From Coxiellaceae bacterium UBA6002 (GTDB taxonomy: Bacteria; Pseudomonadota; Gammaproteobacteria; UBA6002): a DNA stretch of 6,889 nucleotides. Positions within the stretch are counted from its first letter, which is position 1. The number at the start of each line of letters is the position of its first letter. The stretch is taken from positions 1 through 6,889 of the forward strand of contig DJAM01000166.1 of assembly GCA_002429595.1 (NCBI GenBank). The letters are read 5' to 3'. A program made the position numbers and the translations under genes. The notes beneath the pieces are model-generated. The model worked only from the letters and a program-made list of their open reading frames with translations, was not told the origin of the DNA and did no database searches. Shown here piece by piece: positions 1 through 6,161 of the stretch.

Positions 1-17
1 CCTTCGCGGGAATGACA
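1..17. repeat. Partial palindromic intergenic repeat (GCGGGAAT half-site), cut by the window edge
   Basis: The first bases read CCTTCGCGGGAATGAC, just beyond the stop of the TatD-family gene. On the other strand this is GTCATTCCCGCGAAGG. That resembles one half of the widespread ATTCCCGC-loop-GCGGGAAT palindromic repeats, of which Neisseria dRS3 is a known example and which occur between genes in many proteobacteria. Only the loop (CTTC) and one arm (GCGGGAAT) are visible, so the matching arm ATTCCCGC would have to lie just left of base 1. The call is made from the characteristic arm sequence and its intergenic position; the second arm cannot be seen. Confidence 0.45.
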
Positions 18-25
18 AAAACTTG

Positions 26-808
26 TTACTTCAAGTGTTCAATTTTAAACAAATCGAAAAAATTCTTCGTAGTCTGCTCCGCCACAGTCTCAAATGGAAC
101 ATTTTTAATCGCAGCCACTTGTTCAGCAACATAGTGCACATAAGCCGGTTCATTACTCTTTCCACGAAAAGGCACCGGTGCTAAGTAAGGAGCATCTGTT
201 TCAATCAGCATCCGTTCTAATGGAACTTCCGCCACCACTTCGCGTAGTTCTTTGGCATTACCAAAAGTAATAATCCCAGAAAATGAAATATAAAAATTCA
301 AATCCATCGCCTGCTTTGCCATTTCCAAAGTTTCAGTGAAGCAATGCATCACGCCACCTATTTCTTTGGCGTTCTCTTCTTTCATGATATCGATCGTATC
401 AGCACGTGCTTGTCTGGAGTGAATAATCAAAGGTTTGTTAGTTTTTTTTGCAACGTGAATGTGATTACGAAATCGTTCTTTCTGCCATTCCACATCACCC
501 TCTGTTCGATAATAATCTAGTCCAGTTTCGCCAATCGCCACAACTTTGGGATCGTTTGCAAGGTTTAGCATTTCTTCAATAGTAGGTTCACAATCAACCT
601 GCTCATTTGGATGGGTGCCAACACTCACCCAGACATTGGGGAATTCTTTGACAGAAGATAACATCGTAGGAAACTTAGCTTGGGTGATGCAAACACATAA
701 AAAATGGTCTACGCCATTCTCTTTAGCGCGCTGTAAAGCATCGGTAATACCTTCGCCTTCTTTGAATACTAAGCAATCTAAATGACAATGTGAATCAACT
801 AAGCCCAT
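26..808 (-). CDS. ycfH: TatD-family metal-dependent hydrolase (YcfH-like)
   Basis: This 260-residue protein is close in length to E. coli YcfH (about 265) and resembles it throughout. TatD-family enzymes are cytoplasmic TIM-barrel metal hydrolases; several members have DNase or 3'-5' exonuclease activity, but the substrate of the YcfH branch is not well settled. The metal ligands expected of the family are present: the HxH pair at H7/H9 in the opening SHCHLD motif, E94 in GETGLDYY, H130 in IIHSRQ, H155 in MHCF and D205 in ETDAPYLAP. ATG is preceded by AGGGA (815-819) at a 6-base spacing. The gene starts 16 bp after the holB stop, whose TAA is followed at once by an in-frame TAG, and it is the last gene visible in the train. 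No frameshift or missing core residue is seen. Confidence 0.95.
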   Translation of the reverse strand: MGLVDSHCHLDCLVFKEGEGITDALQRAKENGVDHFLCVCITQAKFPTMLSSVKEFPNVWVSVGTHPNEQVDCEPTIEEMLNLANDPKVVAIGETGLDYYRTEGDVEWQKERFRNHIHVAKKTNKPLIIHSRQARADTIDIMKEENAKEIGGVMHCFTETLEMAKQAMDLNFYISFSGIITFGNAKELREVVAEVPLERMLIETDAPYLAPVPFRGKSNEPAYVHYVAEQVAAIKNVPFETVAEQTTKNFFDLFKIEHLK

Positions 809-824
809 ATAATTTCCCTAGCTA

Positions 825-1781
825 TTACGCAGCACACCAGCGAATAAAAATATTTTCTAGTAGCAACTGCAAATTAAGATTGTTTTTATTTCGCAACATT
901 CGAAGTGCGTCGAATAATTCAGATAAGAAATGATACAACTGACTGAGCGTTTTTGATTTATTCAAACGCTGCAGTTCAGAAATTTTGTCAATATGATTAA
1001 GCTCCGCCCGAGTTGAAAATTGGATTCGAATCATATCGATTACTAAACTGATTAAAAGCTCTACTACTTCTTTAGGCTTCGATAGATAAGTGGAAGTCAT
1101 ACTCACTGGTTCTAATTCACCTCGAGTTATTCGCTCCAATGAAACTAACAGATTATCCCGCAGCTCACTCAACTGCACACAATCCATTGCTTTTAGTGGT
1201 AAATTATTTGCCATGGCTAATAAAGTCTCACAATTTTTTTGGTCAGGATAATGTTCATTTAGATATGCTAATGCTTGTGACTGTGTTGGGTGAGGAAATT
1301 TCAATATCTGACAGCGACTTCGAATCGTGGCCGAAACTGCTTGAGGCTGTTCACTTACTAATAAAAATAAAACTCGTCCCGAGGGTTCTTCCAAATTTTT
1401 TAATAAAGCATTCGCAGCAGAGCGATTCAAATCTTCTGCTCTGTTAATAATGACAACTTGATAATCACTTATGTTAGAGGTTTGTGATAATTGTTCGACT
1501 AAGTTACGAATTTGATCAATTTTGATCACACTGCCTATCTCAGCCGGTTCGATCAAACTAAAATCAGGATGATTGCCAGCGTTAAACAAAACACAGGATC
1601 GACATTGGCCACAATAATGCTCTGTGCTTTGTTGACATAAGATGTATTGCGCATAATTACGAGCAAAATCGGTTTTACCAATACCGGGAAGACCTACTAA
1701 CATTAAGCCTGAAGGAATTCGTTGTTTAATTTTATAGCTAACTAACAGTTGCCAAAAAGTGTCAAGCCACGGATATACCAT
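825..1781 (-). CDS. holB: DNA polymerase III subunit delta'
   Basis: Delta' is the rigid stator subunit of the clamp loader that places the beta sliding clamp on primed DNA. The 318-residue protein begins MVYPWLDTFWQLL, matching the YPWL start of E. coli HolB. The AAA+ features are a P-loop GLPGIGKT (about 30-37), a four-cysteine zinc module C49/C57/C60/C63 (CGQCRSC), the ANALLKNLEEP segment (about 123-133) and the clamp-loader SRC motif (about 155-157). I chose ATG at 1781 because GGAG lies 9 bases upstream (1791-1794) and the family alignment begins there. The frame stays open further upstream inside tmk, but those extra residues look nothing like HolB. The gene overlaps the tmk stop by 20 bp, suggesting coupled translation. 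Unlike E. coli delta', which has a degenerate nucleotide site, the P-loop here is intact. Confidence 0.95.
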   Translation of the reverse strand: MVYPWLDTFWQLLVSYKIKQRIPSGLMLVGLPGIGKTDFARNYAQYILCQQSTEHYCGQCRSCVLFNAGNHPDFSLIEPAEIGSVIKIDQIRNLVEQLSQTSNISDYQVVIINRAEDLNRSAANALLKNLEEPSGRVLFLLVSEQPQAVSATIRSRCQILKFPHPTQSQALAYLNEHYPDQKNCETLLAMANNLPLKAMDCVQLSELRDNLLVSLERITRGELEPVSMTSTYLSKPKEVVELLISLVIDMIRIQFSTRAELNHIDKISELQRLNKSKTLSQLYHFLSELFDALRMLRNKNNLNLQLLLENIFIRWCAA

Positions 1782-2427
1782 TGACAGAATCTCCGGTAAG
1801 AACCTCGCGCACATGTTCACAAATAATGTCGTGAACTTGTGACATGGGTTTGGTGGCATCAATTACTTTGAAACGCTCAGGGTAACGCTTAGCTCGTGCA
1901 AGATAACAGTCACGCACTCGTTGGAAAAAAGAAAGATGTTCTTGTTCAATCCGATCTTTAATGCCACGCGCTGCAATTCGCTCAAAACCTACCTCAACAG
2001 GTGCGTCCAATAATAAGGTTAAATTTGGCTGGAAATTGCCCTGCACGAATTTTTCTAATTCAGCAATCCGATCCATATTAATGCCACGCCCACCTCCTTG
2101 ATAAGCATACGTAGCATCAGTAAAACGATCGCTGATCACAACTTTATTCTGAGTTAAAGCTGGCAAAATCACACTTGCTAGGTGCTGAGCACGACTTGCG
2201 AACATTAACAACAATTCCGTATCGGGTGACATGATTTCAGAGTGCGGCTGTAACAAAGTCTGTCGAATTGCTTCTGCGATTTCAGTACCACCAGGTTCTC
2301 TCGTAAACGCCGCAGCAACATCATGAGCTTGCAAATACTGTTGCAAGCATTGCATAGCAGAACTCTTTCCGACTCCTTCAACACCTTCAATGGTGATGAA
2401 CTTTCCCTTTGTTATTTTGTGATTCAT
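1762..2427 (-). CDS. tmk: Thymidylate kinase (dTMP kinase)
   Basis: Tmk phosphorylates dTMP to dTDP with ATP, an essential cytoplasmic step of dTTP synthesis. The 221-residue protein carries the P-loop GVEGVGKSS (15-23), the dTMP-binding FTREPGGTEIAEAIR segment (41-55), the DR motif in ISDRFTDATYAYQGGGRG (D100, R101) and a lid region ARGIKDRIEQE (153-163). The basic lid is like that of the E. coli-type (type II) enzymes. The length fits the family (E. coli about 213). The ATG at 2427 is the only ATG upstream of the P-loop. Its best Shine-Dalgarno match, AGGA at 2441-2444, is 13 bases away, which is long. Together with the 41-bp overlap with the end of mltG, this suggests translation is coupled to mltG. 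The 3' end overlaps holB by 20 bp. Confidence 0.96.
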   Translation of the reverse strand: MNHKITKGKFITIEGVEGVGKSSAMQCLQQYLQAHDVAAAFTREPGGTEIAEAIRQTLLQPHSEIMSPDTELLLMFASRAQHLASVILPALTQNKVVISDRFTDATYAYQGGGRGINMDRIAELEKFVQGNFQPNLTLLLDAPVEVGFERIAARGIKDRIEQEHLSFFQRVRDCYLARAKRYPERFKVIDATKPMSQVHDIICEHVREVLTGDSVNGISVA

Positions 2428-3655
2428 GTTTTTTAGTATGTCCTACAGCTTTTGTTACTAGTTTCTTAACGATCGGTACCGTTTTAGTTTTTTGGTCATT
2501 ATGCGTCACAACTGTTTTCGTTGTTACATCTTTTTGACTGCTTAGTAAGCTTTGACTAATGATTTGTTCATCCCAATTACTTCGTGGATAAAGTGGCTCA
2601 AACGTCTCATTAAGATTCGATTGCGGCAAAGCATTGTCCGGCAACTTTGCATCCGGAAAAAGAAGTTGTACATGAAATTTTTTAATCGCCGCAATATGCT
2701 CAGCCAATGTTGCAGTAAACTCATGCGAGCCATCACCGCGAGCGACATAGTAAAGCTCATTCCCAGCCGCCGGATGTAAAGCAGCAATTAAAGAAGCAAC
2801 ACTTGGCATGGCAATCGGTGTTGGCGGTAAACCATCATGTAGGTAGGTATTATAAGGAGAATCAATTTTTAAATCATCACGGGTTAACTTTCTCTGGTAT
2901 TGATTGCCTAAACCGTAGATTACCGACGCATCGATTTGTAACCGCATATGTTGCCGTAAGCGTCTAACAATTACACCGGCAATCTTTGCGCGCTCATCTG
3001 GCTTGGCTGTTTCTTTTTCAATCAAAGAAGCTGCTATTAAAGCCTCATAAGGCGTTGTAAACGGTACATTGGGATCACGAGTAGCCCAATACTTATAAAG
3101 ATTATTTTGCATTTTTAAGTAGGCTTGTTTAACGATGACGGTATCCGCGATGCCTCTGGCAAATAAATAAGTATCTGGATTTAAATAACCTTCAAAGTTT
3201 GATTGGTTCACACCAACTTGCGTTGCAAGCAGGCTCAAATCACTTGGGTTGATGGTGTGATGTAGAAAAGGATTATTTGCTAGCGTTGCAAGGACCTGAT
3301 TTAACGTCCAACCTTCAACTAACGTGTAATGGCGCAAAAAAACTTTTCCCTTTGCAACCTTCTCTAAGAATTGTGCTGGGGTCATCCCGGGTGTGAGTTC
3401 GTACTCGCCTTTCTTTAATTTTTTATCAGTACCCTGCCAACGTGCCAGCATAATGACTAACATTGGATAACGTGTGTAGCCTTGAAGTTGCAAATTCGCT
3501 GCGACTTTCTCAATACTACTGCCAGGCGTTACATCAAATAAAACCGGTTTAGTGATTTTTAAAGGGGAATCAAGAAAATTTTGCCAAAACAAGGCTGAAG
3601 AGACAAAAATGCACCCGAAAAAGACTACGAGTAATAGAATGCGACGCCAAATCAT
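2387..3655 (-). CDS. mltG: Endolytic transglycosylase MltG (YceG family) with a basic C-terminal tail
   Basis: MltG is an inner-membrane lytic transglycosylase that cuts nascent glycan strands and sets their length. The 422-residue form begins MIWRRILLL. It has one N-terminal membrane segment (about 6-24), so the rest should be periplasmic. A LysM-like subdomain follows (about 38-105). The catalytic domain carries SLIEKETA with the probable catalytic glutamate at E213, then MRLQIDASVIYGLG (237-250), YNTYLHDGLPPTPI (268-281) and ALHPA. Homology to E. coli MltG (about 340 residues) ends near 328; the last ~94 residues are a Lys/Thr/Asn-rich tail ending KVHHH. ATG at 3655 lies 10 bp after the fabF stop. 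An upstream TTG at 3715 would add 20 residues inside fabF and push the membrane segment inward, so I rejected it. Shine-Dalgarno is weak, consistent with coupling to fabF. Confidence 0.93.
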   Translation of the reverse strand: MIWRRILLLVVFFGCIFVSSALFWQNFLDSPLKITKPVLFDVTPGSSIEKVAANLQLQGYTRYPMLVIMLARWQGTDKKLKKGEYELTPGMTPAQFLEKVAKGKVFLRHYTLVEGWTLNQVLATLANNPFLHHTINPSDLSLLATQVGVNQSNFEGYLNPDTYLFARGIADTVIVKQAYLKMQNNLYKYWATRDPNVPFTTPYEALIAASLIEKETAKPDERAKIAGVIVRRLRQHMRLQIDASVIYGLGNQYQRKLTRDDLKIDSPYNTYLHDGLPPTPIAMPSVASLIAALHPAAGNELYYVARGDGSHEFTATLAEHIAAIKKFHVQLLFPDAKLPDNALPQSNLNETFEPLYPRSNWDEQIISQSLLSSQKDVTTKTVVTHNDQKTKTVPIVKKLVTKAVGHTKKHESQNNKGKVHHH

Positions 3656-3665
3656 TAATCTTTGA

Positions 3666-4907
3666 TTACTCTGCGCGTTTAAAGAGTAGGCTGCCGTTAG
3701 TGCCGCCAAAGCCAAAGGAATTTGAAAGCACGTAATTAATCTTCATGGACCTAGCTGTATGTGGTACAAAATCCAAATCACATCCTTCATCAGGGTTATC
3801 TAGATTGATGGTTGGAGGTGCCACTTGGTCTCGTAAGGCTAAAATTGAAAATATCGCTTCTACAGCGCCAGCAGCACCTAAGAGATGCCCAGTCATTGAT
3901 TTAGTTGAGCTAACAGCGACGGCGTTAGCATGATTGCCAAATGCCTTCTTGATGGCAAGCGCTTCGATGACATCACCAGCCGGTGTCGAGGTACCGTGAG
4001 CATTGATATAGTCAACGTCGGCAGGTGCAATCCCTGCATCTTTAATGGTGTTTACCATGGCACTTACAAACCCAGCGCCATCTTCTTCTGGGGCAGTCAT
4101 ATGAAAGGCGTCAGCACTCATACCAAAGCCGACTAATTCGGCATAGATCTTTGCGCCTCTTTTCTTAGCATGTTCATATTCTTCAAGTACTAGGCACCCA
4201 GCGCCTTCGCCTAGCACAAAGCCATCTCGATCCTTATCCCAAGGACGGCTCGCCCTGGTCGGGTCATCGTTGCGAGTCGACACGGCCTTTGCTGAAGAAA
4301 AACCACCCAAAGCCAATAAGGTAGTCGCCATCTCCGCACCACCCGTTACCATGGCATCAGCGTCGCCATAAGCAATCATTCGAGCAGCGTGCCCAATATT
4401 ATGGGTACCGGTTGTGCAGGCAGATACAATCGAAATGTTAGGTCCCTTAAGACCATACAGAATAGAAACATACCCTGCAGCCATATTAATGATACTGCCT
4501 GGTATAAAAAAAGGAGAAATACGACGTGGCCCAGAAGCTTCCAAAATAAGGGTATTTTTTTGGATGACCGGCAGACCACCGATACCCGAACCCACTGCAA
4601 CACCAATACGCTTCGGATTTTCTCTGGTTAAATCAATTCCAGAATCATCTAGTGCTTGCTTACTTGCAGCCACACCATATTGGATAAATATATCTAAGCG
4701 TCGAGCATCTTTAGGATTCAAGTAGGCACTCGAATCGAAATCTTGAACGCAAGCAGCAATCTTAACGGGACAATCTGAAACATCTAAAGTTGTAATAGGA
4801 CGAACACCACTTTGACCTTTCAAAATAGCATTCCAAGTATCGGTAACATTTAAACCCAGGGGGGTAATCATGCCCAAGCCCGTTACGACAACGCGTCTCT
4901 TACTCAA
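3666..4907 (-). CDS. fabF: 3-oxoacyl-ACP synthase II (KAS II)
   Basis: FabF condenses malonyl-ACP with acyl-ACP to lengthen the chain by two carbons. In E. coli it also performs the temperature-sensitive C16:1 to C18:1 step. The 413-residue protein matches E. coli FabF in length and carries the full Cys-His-His triad: C164 in SACTTGTH, H304 in NAHGTSTPAGD and H341 in MTGHLLGAAG. The glycine-rich GFGGTNGS segment is at 399-406. The start is TTG at 4907, giving MSKRRVVVTGLGM as in E. coli. An in-frame TAA sits immediately before that TTG, so no longer form is possible, and the first ATG (codon 13) would remove the conserved first strand. The gene begins 31 bp after acpP, and mltG follows 10 bp after its stop; no pabC lies between. 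Confidence 0.97.
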   Translation of the reverse strand: MSKRRVVVTGLGMITPLGLNVTDTWNAILKGQSGVRPITTLDVSDCPVKIAACVQDFDSSAYLNPKDARRLDIFIQYGVAASKQALDDSGIDLTRENPKRIGVAVGSGIGGLPVIQKNTLILEASGPRRISPFFIPGSIINMAAGYVSILYGLKGPNISIVSACTTGTHNIGHAARMIAYGDADAMVTGGAEMATTLLALGGFSSAKAVSTRNDDPTRASRPWDKDRDGFVLGEGAGCLVLEEYEHAKKRGAKIYAELVGFGMSADAFHMTAPEEDGAGFVSAMVNTIKDAGIAPADVDYINAHGTSTPAGDVIEALAIKKAFGNHANAVAVSSTKSMTGHLLGAAGAVEAIFSILALRDQVAPPTINLDNPDEGCDLDFVPHTARSMKINYVLSNSFGFGGTNGSLLFKRAE

Positions 4908-4914
4908 TTAATGT

Positions 4915-4921
4915 CCCCCCT
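4915..4921 (-). promoter_or_regulatory. Ribosome binding site that fixes the fabF TTG start
   Basis: On the minus strand the bases read AGGGGGG, ending 7 bases before the TTG codon of fabF. This is a strong, well-placed Shine-Dalgarno match in the short acpP-fabF gap. It supports initiation at the TTG rather than at the ATG 12 codons inside the gene. A strong site may compensate for the weaker start codon. Confidence 0.7.
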
Positions 4922-4938
4922 AAGATTCAGCTCGCTCA

Positions 4939-5190
4939 TTAAACAGGTTCGCTAATATGAGCTTCGATGTAATCAATCGCTTGTTGAATCGTAGTGATTT
5001 TCTCAGCATCTTCATCAGGTATTTCCATACCGAATTCTTCTTCTAACGCCATCACTAACTCAACTGTATCAAGAGAATCGGCACCTAAGTCTTCGACGAA
5101 TGAAGCATTCTTAGCTGGTTTTTTATCTAAAGTCAGCTGTTCAACAACAATGTCAATCACACGATTTTCAAGTTTGTCTTTATCAACCAT
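4939..5190 (-). CDS. acpP: Acyl carrier protein
   Basis: AcpP is the small acidic cytoplasmic protein that carries growing acyl chains on a 4'-phosphopantetheine arm. FabD, FabF and FabG from this cluster all act on it. The 83-residue protein holds the hallmark segment FVEDLGADSLDTVELVMALE, with S39 of the DSL motif as the arm attachment site, then an acidic helix II and the IPDEDAEKI loop. The length is slightly above E. coli AcpP (78), mostly from a few extra residues at each end. I chose ATG at 5190 because GAGAGGG (5200-5206) sits 9 bases upstream. In-frame starts at 5211 (TTG) and 5208 (ATG) would overlap that site and add residues that ACPs lack. The stop TAA is followed directly by TGA, giving tandem stops. 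The gene has its own upstream region of 212 bp. Confidence 0.97.
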   Translation of the reverse strand: MVDKDKLENRVIDIVVEQLTLDKKPAKNASFVEDLGADSLDTVELVMALEEEFGMEIPDEDAEKITTIQQAIDYIEAHISEPV

Positions 5191-5229
5191 TTCAATATTC
5201 CCTCTCATCAAATTAAAATCAAGGTCCTG

Positions 5230-5258
5230 ATTCTACGCGAAAACTAAAGAACCCACAA
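5230..5258 (-). promoter_or_regulatory. Possible proximal acpP promoter (TTGTGG-N17-TAGAAT)
   Basis: On the minus strand, TAGAAT (5230-5235) matches five of six positions of the sigma-70 -10 consensus. TTGTGG (5253-5258) matches three of six of the -35, at the optimal 17-base spacing. A start near 5223 would give a leader of about 33 bases before the acpP ATG. An overlapping alternative is TTGGCA (5265-5270) with TTTAGT (5243-5248) at 16 bases. A separate acpP promoter between fabG and acpP is known in E. coli; the assignment here is by eye only. Confidence 0.4.
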
Positions 5259-5302
5259 AATTTATGCCAAAAAATAACTTGCAATAAAATATCGCAATTT
5301 GC

Positions 5303-5321
5303 ACGTTAAAACAAACGTTAA
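5303..5321. repeat. Direct repeat ACGTTAA, two copies 12 bp apart
   Basis: The heptamer ACGTTAA occurs at 5303-5309 and again at 5315-5321, with starts 12 bp apart. It lies in the gap between fabG and acpP, upstream of the possible proximal promoter. Same-face spacing of this kind can mark a tandem regulator site, but I recognise no named operator, and two short AT-rich copies could arise by chance. Confidence 0.3.
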
Positions 5322-5334
5322 TGTAGCCTAGGTG

Positions 5335-5383
5335 CAACCCGGGGAAACCTAAAAAATCTGGAGTTCTAGGGTTGTACACAACC
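5335..5383 (-). promoter_or_regulatory. Inverted repeat and alternative pairing in the acpP leader
   Basis: On the minus strand GGTTGTGTACAACC (5370-5383) forms 6-bp inverted arms around a 2-bp centre. In RNA it could fold as a 5-bp stem with a UGUA loop. The CAACCC made by its right side plus one base (5369-5374) can pair instead with GGGTTG at 5335-5340. The two pairings share bases and exclude each other. The repeat lies about where transcription from the TATAAT box at 5388-5393 would begin, so it could act as a DNA operator, as a 5'-terminal protective hairpin, or as part of a leader switch. No known family is recognised. Confidence 0.35.
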
Positions 5384-5387
5384 GACT

Positions 5388-5416
5388 ATTATACCCCAAA
5401 TTCTACGCCATATACA
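5388..5416 (-). promoter_or_regulatory. Possible distal acpP promoter with perfect TATAAT
   Basis: A perfect TATAAT (5388-5393 on the minus strand) lies 9 bases past the fabG stop codon. The hexamer at 17-base spacing, TGTATA (5411-5416), falls within the end of fabG and matches only three of six -35 positions. There is no TGn extension. Transcription would begin near 5381-5383 and give acpP a leader of about 190 bases. The -10 is convincing and the -35 is weak. Confidence 0.45.
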
Positions 5417-6146
5417 TACCACCATTAACGTGTAATGTTTGACCGGTGATGTAGGAAGCATTATCCGAAGCCAGGAAAGTAACTGCCTTCGCGATGTCCT
5501 GCGCTTCTCCCAAGCGTTGCATGGGGATTCTACTGAGTAGGTGCTGACGATGATCTTCAGGTAAGTCTTTAGTCATGTCAGTGTCTATAAAGCCAGGAGC
5601 AATTACATTCACGGTAATATTTCGGGATGCAACCTCTTGTGCTAGTGATTTTGTGAATCCAATTAATGCAGCTTTGGCAGCAGCATAGTTAGTTTGACCT
5701 GGGTTACCTATCGTGCCAACGACTGAACCAATACTAATAATTCTGCCCCACTTCTGCTTAAGCATATGACGAACACAGGCTTTAGTTAGGTGAAATACCC
5801 CAGTCAGATTAGTGTCCATCACCGTTTGCCATTCTTCATCTTTCATCCGTAACAACAGATTGTCACGCGTGATTGCAGCGTTGTTAACTAAGATAGTTGG
5901 TGCGCCATAAGTTTCTTCGATGGTTTTTAACACTTGGTCAATGCTGTCTTTTTGCGCGACATTCAATAACATCGCTCCACCCTTAATACCTAACTGGTGG
6001 AATCTATCTTTGATAGCTTCAACACCCTTTTCCGTGGTTGCTGTTCCTATGACAGTTGCACCCTCTTGTCCAAGATGAATAGCGATTTCGCCACCTATAC
6101 CCCTTGTTGCACCGGTAACTAAGGCGATTTTCCCATCCAAAATCAT
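5403..6146 (-). CDS. fabG: 3-oxoacyl-ACP reductase
   Basis: FabG is the NADPH-dependent reductase that turns 3-oxoacyl-ACP into (R)-3-hydroxyacyl-ACP, the first reduction of each elongation cycle. The 247-residue protein is a classical short-chain dehydrogenase. It has the cofactor loop TGATRGIG (11-18), NNAAI (88-92), N113 in the DTNLTG motif, catalytic S141 in SIGSVVG, and Y154 and K158 in NYAAAKAA. All sit three residues after their E. coli FabG positions (S138, Y151, K155). The end GGMYMA is also FabG-like. ATG at 6146 is preceded by a strong AAGGAG (6153-6158) at 6 bases, and it starts 15 bp after the fabD stop. Its stop is followed by the 212-bp gap before acpP, so acpP may be transcribed both with fabG and from its own promoter. 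Confidence 0.97.
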   Translation of the reverse strand: MILDGKIALVTGATRGIGGEIAIHLGQEGATVIGTATTEKGVEAIKDRFHQLGIKGGAMLLNVAQKDSIDQVLKTIEETYGAPTILVNNAAITRDNLLLRMKDEEWQTVMDTNLTGVFHLTKACVRHMLKQKWGRIISIGSVVGTIGNPGQTNYAAAKAALIGFTKSLAQEVASRNITVNVIAPGFIDTDMTKDLPEDHRQHLLSRIPMQRLGEAQDIAKAVTFLASDNASYITGQTLHVNGGMYMA

Positions 6147-6161
6147 AGTTTTCTCCTTTAA

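Noticed and set aside
546..785. Plus-strand open frames, here and at 1139-1447, 2552-2779, 3745-4136, 4389-4725, 4994-5230 and 6430-6782
   Set aside because: Each lies antisense to a well-supported conserved gene, and none of the translations resembles a known protein. They are by-products of coding on the minus strand.
1782..1862. Longer HolB N-terminus inside tmk
   Set aside because: The added residues match no HolB, while ATG 1781 has a good GGAG and begins with the conserved YPWL.
2387..2671. Frameshift or remnant of another gene fused to mltG
   Set aside because: The frame is continuous, the low-complexity tail does not resemble any neighbouring gene such as pabC, and no alternative frame restores a known MltG end. 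A run-on remains possible and is listed as a finding.
3611..3655. Possible lipoprotein cysteine in MltG (FFGC, residue 15)
   Set aside because: The residue at -3 is Phe and the hydrophobic stretch continues well past the Cys, so it reads as a membrane anchor and not a lipobox.
3656..3715. Longer MltG N-terminus starting at TTG 3715
   Set aside because: It would overlap the conserved end of fabF by 50 bp and place 20 residues ahead of the membrane segment; ATG 3655 gives the family-like start.
5351..5383. Intrinsic terminator after fabG (hairpin 5370-5383 and T-run 5351-5356)
   Set aside because: About 13 bases separate the stem from the T-run, and the stem is short and not GC-rich enough. 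The geometry does not fit a rho-independent terminator.
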